Positions 7,389 to 8,387 of a stretch of DNA of 8,387 nt are shown piece by piece. Under the pieces are notes generated by a model. That model ran no database searches, was not told the DNA's origin, and was given only the letters and a program-made list of their open reading frames with translations. The first letter of the stretch is position 1, and every line of letters begins with the position of its first letter. The DNA lies in NCBI GenBank assembly GCA_038323315.1, contig JBBQGU010000170.1, forward strand, positions 1-8,387, given 5' to 3'. This DNA comes from Stagnihabitans sp038323315 (GTDB lineage Bacteria; Pseudomonadota; Alphaproteobacteria; Rhodobacterales; Rhodobacteraceae). Both the position numbers and the translations under genes were made by a program.

Positions 7389-8214
7389 GTGAACCGGCAT
7401 TGGGGCTGCGGCGATGGCGCAGATCTTTTTTTCGATCTTTCGGACCGTTGCGCGAGCCTGGACGCCAAGAAGGACCTGCTGGTCGAAATTGACGCTGTCG
7501 TGCCGTGGGAAAAGTTTCGTCCGGTTCTTCAGCTGGTCTGGCGCAAGCCGGACGCGGACCGCAAGTCCCGCGCGGGGTGCCGGGCAGATGGACGCAGTGT
7601 TGATGTACAAGACGCTGGTGCTTAGCGCGCTCTGCAACCTTTCCGACGACCAGATCGCATATCAGATCCGCGACCGGCTGTCGTTCATGTGTTACCCGGC
7701 AGGGCATTGCGAACCAATGTCCCGAAAGGGCGGTTTCTGGGGCTGGGCCTTGGGGACCGGGTGCCGGATGCCAAGACGGTATGGCTTTATCGAGATGCGC
7801 TGGCGCAGGCGGGCAAGGTGGAGGAGCTGTTCGGGTTGTTCGACGGTCATCTCGCGCGGCAAGACTGCATTGCGCGCGGCGGTCAGATCCTTGATGCCTT
7901 CATCGTGCCGGTGCCGCGCAATCACAATACCCGCGACGAGAACGCGGCCATCAAGAAGGGCGAAGTGCCCGAGGATTGGGCCGACAAACCCGCCAATCGA
8001 TGTCAGAAAGATCTGGACGCGCGCTGGACGAAAAAGCATGGCAAGGGCCATTACGGTGACAAGAACCACGTAAATGTGGACCGCACGCATTGGCCTGGTG
8101 CGGGCCAATGCCAAGATCGGCATGAAGAACCTTGCTTACAATATGCGCCGCCTCGGCCAACTGGGTCGCACCAACCGAACCGAAGATCCGCGAACCGAAA
8201 TGCGCAGCGCATAG
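7389..8214 (+). pseudogene. IS5-family transposase, frameshifted and internally deleted
   Basis: The transposase reads in three pieces. From a GTG at 7389 (AGGG at 7378-7381 could be its ribosome binding site) the first frame gives LVEIDAVVPWEKFRPVL and WRKPDADRKSRAG. Near 7583-7587 one extra base moves reading to the next frame, which gives MDAVLMYKTLVLSAL and LSDDQIAYQIRDRLSFM up to 7689. A 41-bp insert (7690-7730) restores the first frame, giving RFLGLGLGDRVPDAKTVW, GGQILDAFIVPVPRNHNTRD and DARWTKKHGKGHYGDKNHVN. At about 8088 the sequence jumps to the C-terminal part, in another frame: IGLVRANAKIGMKNLAYN to the stop at 8212-8214. The D in ILDAFIVPV is the probable first catalytic residue of the DDE triad. 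The region that should hold the second D and the E is missing. Intact relatives are recalled from the family, not searched. Confidence 0.85.
7690..7730. repeat. 41-bp palindromic insertion inside the transposase pseudogene
   Basis: Between the codons for RLSFM and RFLGLGL, adjacent in the family, lie 41 extra bases. They contain CCC-GGCA-GGG (7695-7704), then CATTG-CGAAC-CAATG (7705-7719), one T, then CCC-GAAA-GGG (7721-7730). The whole is an imperfect dyad; alternatively GGG 7702-7704 pairs with CCC 7721-7723, closing a stem of eight pairs with one bulge. No clear target duplication flanks it. Its origin is unknown. Confidence 0.55.
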
Positions 8215-8306
8215 TCAGCCCTGACGAAATAACCCGGCAGAAGACAGACTGTAACGCGCTTCAGCCAGAATTTGCCGATCCATGGTCGAGAAAACAGTCA
8301 AAAATT

Positions 8307-8314
8307 GAGGTGCC
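8307..8314 (-). repeat. Right terminal inverted repeat of the IS remnant
   Basis: GAGGTGCC is the inverted copy of the left terminus at 7339-7346. It lies 92 bases after the transposase stop. The stretch between stop and repeat shows no gene. Confidence 0.5.
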
Positions 8315-8387
8315 AGTGCCTACATGTCAATCCATTGAAAGCATCCCCGCGTGCCAACGCCTTGTAACGTCAGTCGTGTGCTGAATC
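8315..8387. other. Unassigned sequence beyond the IS remnant
   Basis: The last 73 bases hold no recognisable gene, RNA or repeat. An open frame runs through here from the transposase region, but only as a shadow after the frame jump at about 8088. Confidence 0.4.

Larger units (their letters stand above)
7339..8314 (+). mobile_element. Degenerate IS5-family insertion sequence
   Basis: This is a remnant of about 976 bp with a broken IS5-type transposase. GGCACCTC (7339-7346) at the left end is matched in inverted orientation by GAGGTGCC (8307-8314); about 12 of the first 20 terminal bases agree. No certain target-site duplication is visible, as only AG borders both ends. Removing the 41-bp insert and restoring the inferred deletion of about 300 bp gives roughly 1.2 kb, the usual size of IS5-family elements. 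It cannot transpose by itself. The element probably displaced or separated whatever 3' signals the tRNA-Glu gene had. Confidence 0.75.

Noticed and set aside
7376..7390. GTAGGGTG within the IS leader as another REP unit
   Set aside because: No palindrome follows the GTAG sequence.
7689..8384. Single continuous open frame through the transposase to the window end
   Set aside because: The frame carries real transposase sequence only from 7731 to about 8088. What follows is out-of-frame C-terminal and IS-end sequence.
1..8387. CRISPR array, prophage, toxin-antitoxin or defence system
   Set aside because: No regularly spaced direct repeats, phage structural genes, small paired genes or defence-family motifs are visible in any part of the window.

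Overview
The window is GC-rich coding DNA of an alphaproteobacterium. It is most likely a member of the Rhodobacteraceae (Roseobacter group): the protein styles of SucA, SucB and RecJ, the tRNA-Glu sequence and the IS5-type transposase remnant all resemble that group. This placement rests on pattern recognition, not a database search. All supported genes lie on the + strand.

Layout. Positions 1-76 hold a short leader with two inverted GTAG-headed hairpins (a REPIN-like repeat) that end directly before the ribosome binding site of sucA. sucA (77-3028) and sucB (3030-4286) are a tight two-gene unit, one base apart, encoding the E1 and E2 subunits of the 2-oxoglutarate dehydrogenase complex of the TCA cycle. 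A single GTAG-headed palindrome of a different stem sequence follows sucB at 4298-4321. Next is a small sulfotransferase-like gene (4421-5284) with no pathway neighbours, then recJ (5418-7172), the single-strand-specific 5'-3' exonuclease of recombination and repair. A tRNA-Glu(UUC) gene lies at 7239-7313.

From about 7339 to 8314 the window holds a decayed IS5-family insertion sequence, 25 bases downstream of the tRNA CCA end. Its transposase carries three visible lesions: a one-base frame change near 7583-7587, a 41-bp insertion at 7690-7730 with marked dyad symmetry, and an internal deletion whose scar lies near 8088. The deletion removes the region that should carry the second and third catalytic acidic residues. 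Short terminal inverted repeats (GGCACCTC) can still be seen at both ends. The last 73 bases hold nothing recognisable.

How the parts work together. Only sucA and sucB form an obvious functional unit. The lipoamide dehydrogenase gene (lpd) that often follows sucB in this group is not here; the sulfotransferase gene and recJ occupy that position. No convincing new defence, signalling or biosynthetic system is visible. The most unusual material is the small-scale repeat structure: the REPIN at the sucA start, its relative after sucB, and the palindromic 41-bp insert in the dead transposase.
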